A DNA stretch of 64,000 nt from Lamellibrachia satsuma (lineage: Eukaryota; Annelida; Polychaeta; Sabellida; Siboglinidae). Below, piece after piece: positions 63,059 to 64,000 of the stretch. The position numbers were made by a program, and so were the translations under genes. The DNA is taken from NCBI GenBank assembly GCA_033239005.1, contig BSQZ01000101.1, positions 1,714,696 to 1,778,695 of the forward strand. Direction: 5' to 3'. The notes under the pieces are model-generated. The model was not told where the DNA came from and ran no database searches. It saw nothing but the letters and a program-made list of their open reading frames with translations. Position 1 is the first letter of the stretch. Each line of letters opens with the position of its first letter.

Positions 63059-63755
63059 GTATGTCTACTTACTTATATAAATATATATTGATACACATGA
63101 TTTTAGGATAAAAATACATGAACGTACGTGTCAAATATATTATAATATGACAGTTGTAAATGCGCCTTAACATATTTATTACAATAAGGATAACAGGACA
63201 TTCCAGCTGAGCTTATGATGATAATAATAACACGTATGTGAAAACAAATTAAGAGAACAGGAAGTTGATTTGGAAGGTAATTTCAAAAGTTACTGTAGTA
63301 AAGATTTCTAAAAGACCAAAAGACAACTAAGATTAAAACATAACTGGTAACATGTTTTAGATATTACGAAAATATTTAATATACCGTTTCGATAAAATGT
63401 TATTGTTAATAATCGATAAAAAAACATCCAAAATGCCTTTTTTAACTAAATATACGAGTATCGATCAAACATAATTGAAAACGTTTCATAGCTGTTACAA
63501 ATATATTTTGCGTAGAGTATTAAAAAAGTGTATTGTCTAAAATGGAAAAAGACAGATACAATGCCTTTTTGCTGTGTGTAATTAAAATAATCTTATACAT
63601 AGTTCTTAAATTCGTAAGTGATGTTACATAATTCCAATATGTCCAAATGGTCAGGTATAATGTTGTATTGTTTAACAAACAAGTAATATATTCGTGGTGA
63701 GGTGATATTATGTAGAAATAGTTTTGTACTACAAATCCTTAATAATATTTTGTAG

Positions 63756-63870
63756 ACGTGAACGAGTGTTCTAGCAACCCATGTCAAAGATGGCGGAACG
63801 TGCAATGATGGAGTTAACGGCTACACATGCTCCTGTGTTCCTGGTTACGTTGGCACAGAATGTGGAACAG
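63756..63870 (+). pseudogene. EGF exon B19 with one-base insertion
   Basis: One extra G (CAAAGATGGCGG for CAAAATGGCGG, near 63789) makes the exon 115 bp and shifts the frame after the second cysteine. The splice sites are normal. A further change (GCACAGAATG) follows. If real, inclusion would shift the frame of all later exons; if an assembly error, this is an ordinary B exon. Confidence 0.75.
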
Positions 63871-64000
63871 GTATATCTACTTACTTATATAAATATATAT
63901 TGGAAACACATTGATTTTAGAGTAAAAATACAGGAACGTACGTGTCAACTATATTATAATATGTCAGTTGTAAATGCGGCTTAATATATTTATTACAATA

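Larger units (their letters stand above)
1..64000 (+). repeat. Tandem higher-order array of EGF-exon units (about 3.12 kb each)
   Basis: From end to end the window is built from one repeat unit. Consecutive A exons start 3110-3120 bp apart, except where a retroelement (unit 4) or extra exons (unit 17) are inserted. Each unit reads: EGF exon A, short intron of about 698 bp, EGF exon B, long intron of about 2.19 kb. A sub-repeat beginning with AAATTAAGAGAACACG occurs three times per unit: after A, after B and again before the next A. This shows an older monomer of about 812 bp. The long intron adds a spacer of about 1.3 kb with two diverged 335-bp elements. Units 5 to 16 are almost identical, introns included, so the amplification is recent or still being homogenised. 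The array continues past both window ends. Confidence 0.95.
62945..64000 (+). repeat. EGF repeat unit 19 (partial, at window end)
   Basis: Contains exon A19, short intron 63059-63755, exon B19 and the start of the following intron (63871-64000). Both exons carry indels. Confidence 0.88.

Noticed and set aside
1..64000. CRISPR array, rRNA, histone or 5S-type tandem arrays, or centromeric satellite
   Set aside because: The unit is 3.1 kb with spliced EGF exons; no short direct repeats with spacers, rRNA, histone or 5S sequence were seen, and exon conservation argues against a plain satellite.

Overview
The window is animal nuclear DNA, not prokaryotic. It is AT-rich (roughly two thirds A+T by eye) and has spliceosomal introns, a LINE reverse transcriptase and a Penelope-like retroelement. 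The style fits a marine invertebrate such as a mollusc or another AT-rich invertebrate lineage, but nothing in the sequence fixes the taxon.

Almost all of the 64 kb is one tandem array on the + strand inside a single, much larger gene. Each unit is about 3.12 kb and carries two 114-bp phase 1-1 exons, called A and B here. Each exon encodes exactly one 38-residue calcium-binding EGF-like domain of the Notch/Delta/fibropellin type. A and B are separated by a short intron (about 698 bp), and B is separated from the next A by a long intron (about 2.19 kb). I count 40 EGF exons, enough for about 1,520 residues if all are spliced in. The array runs off both ends, so no first exon, signal peptide, transmembrane segment or last exon is visible. 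The 3.12-kb unit is itself a higher-order repeat. Its core is an 812-bp monomer (one exon plus intron) present twice, plus a spacer of about 1.3 kb that holds two diverged copies of a 335-bp element.

Layout: 1-2602 is the end of a long intron interrupted by a 5'-truncated CR1/jockey-type LINE (451-2236). 2603-13290 holds units 1 to 4. 13291-15896 is a nearly complete Penelope-like element on the - strand, with a 790-codon reverse transcriptase/GIY-YIG frame, 92-bp inverted terminal repeats, a hammerhead-ribozyme-like fold and a 10-12 bp target-site duplication. 15907-55079 is a very homogeneous run of units (the rest of 4, then 5 to 16). 55080-59829 is an irregular unit with four EGF exons at monomer spacing, including a chimeric exon and a nonsense exon. 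59830-64000 is a more decayed edge, with two EGF exons broken by indels.

All intact domains keep the Ca-binding, Asp/Asn-hydroxylation, O-glucose and O-fucose consensus residues. Because every exon is symmetric in phase, whole exons can be gained, lost or skipped without changing the frame. The sequence therefore looks like a gene whose extracellular EGF stalk is growing by unequal exchange, with retroelements fixed only near the left edge.
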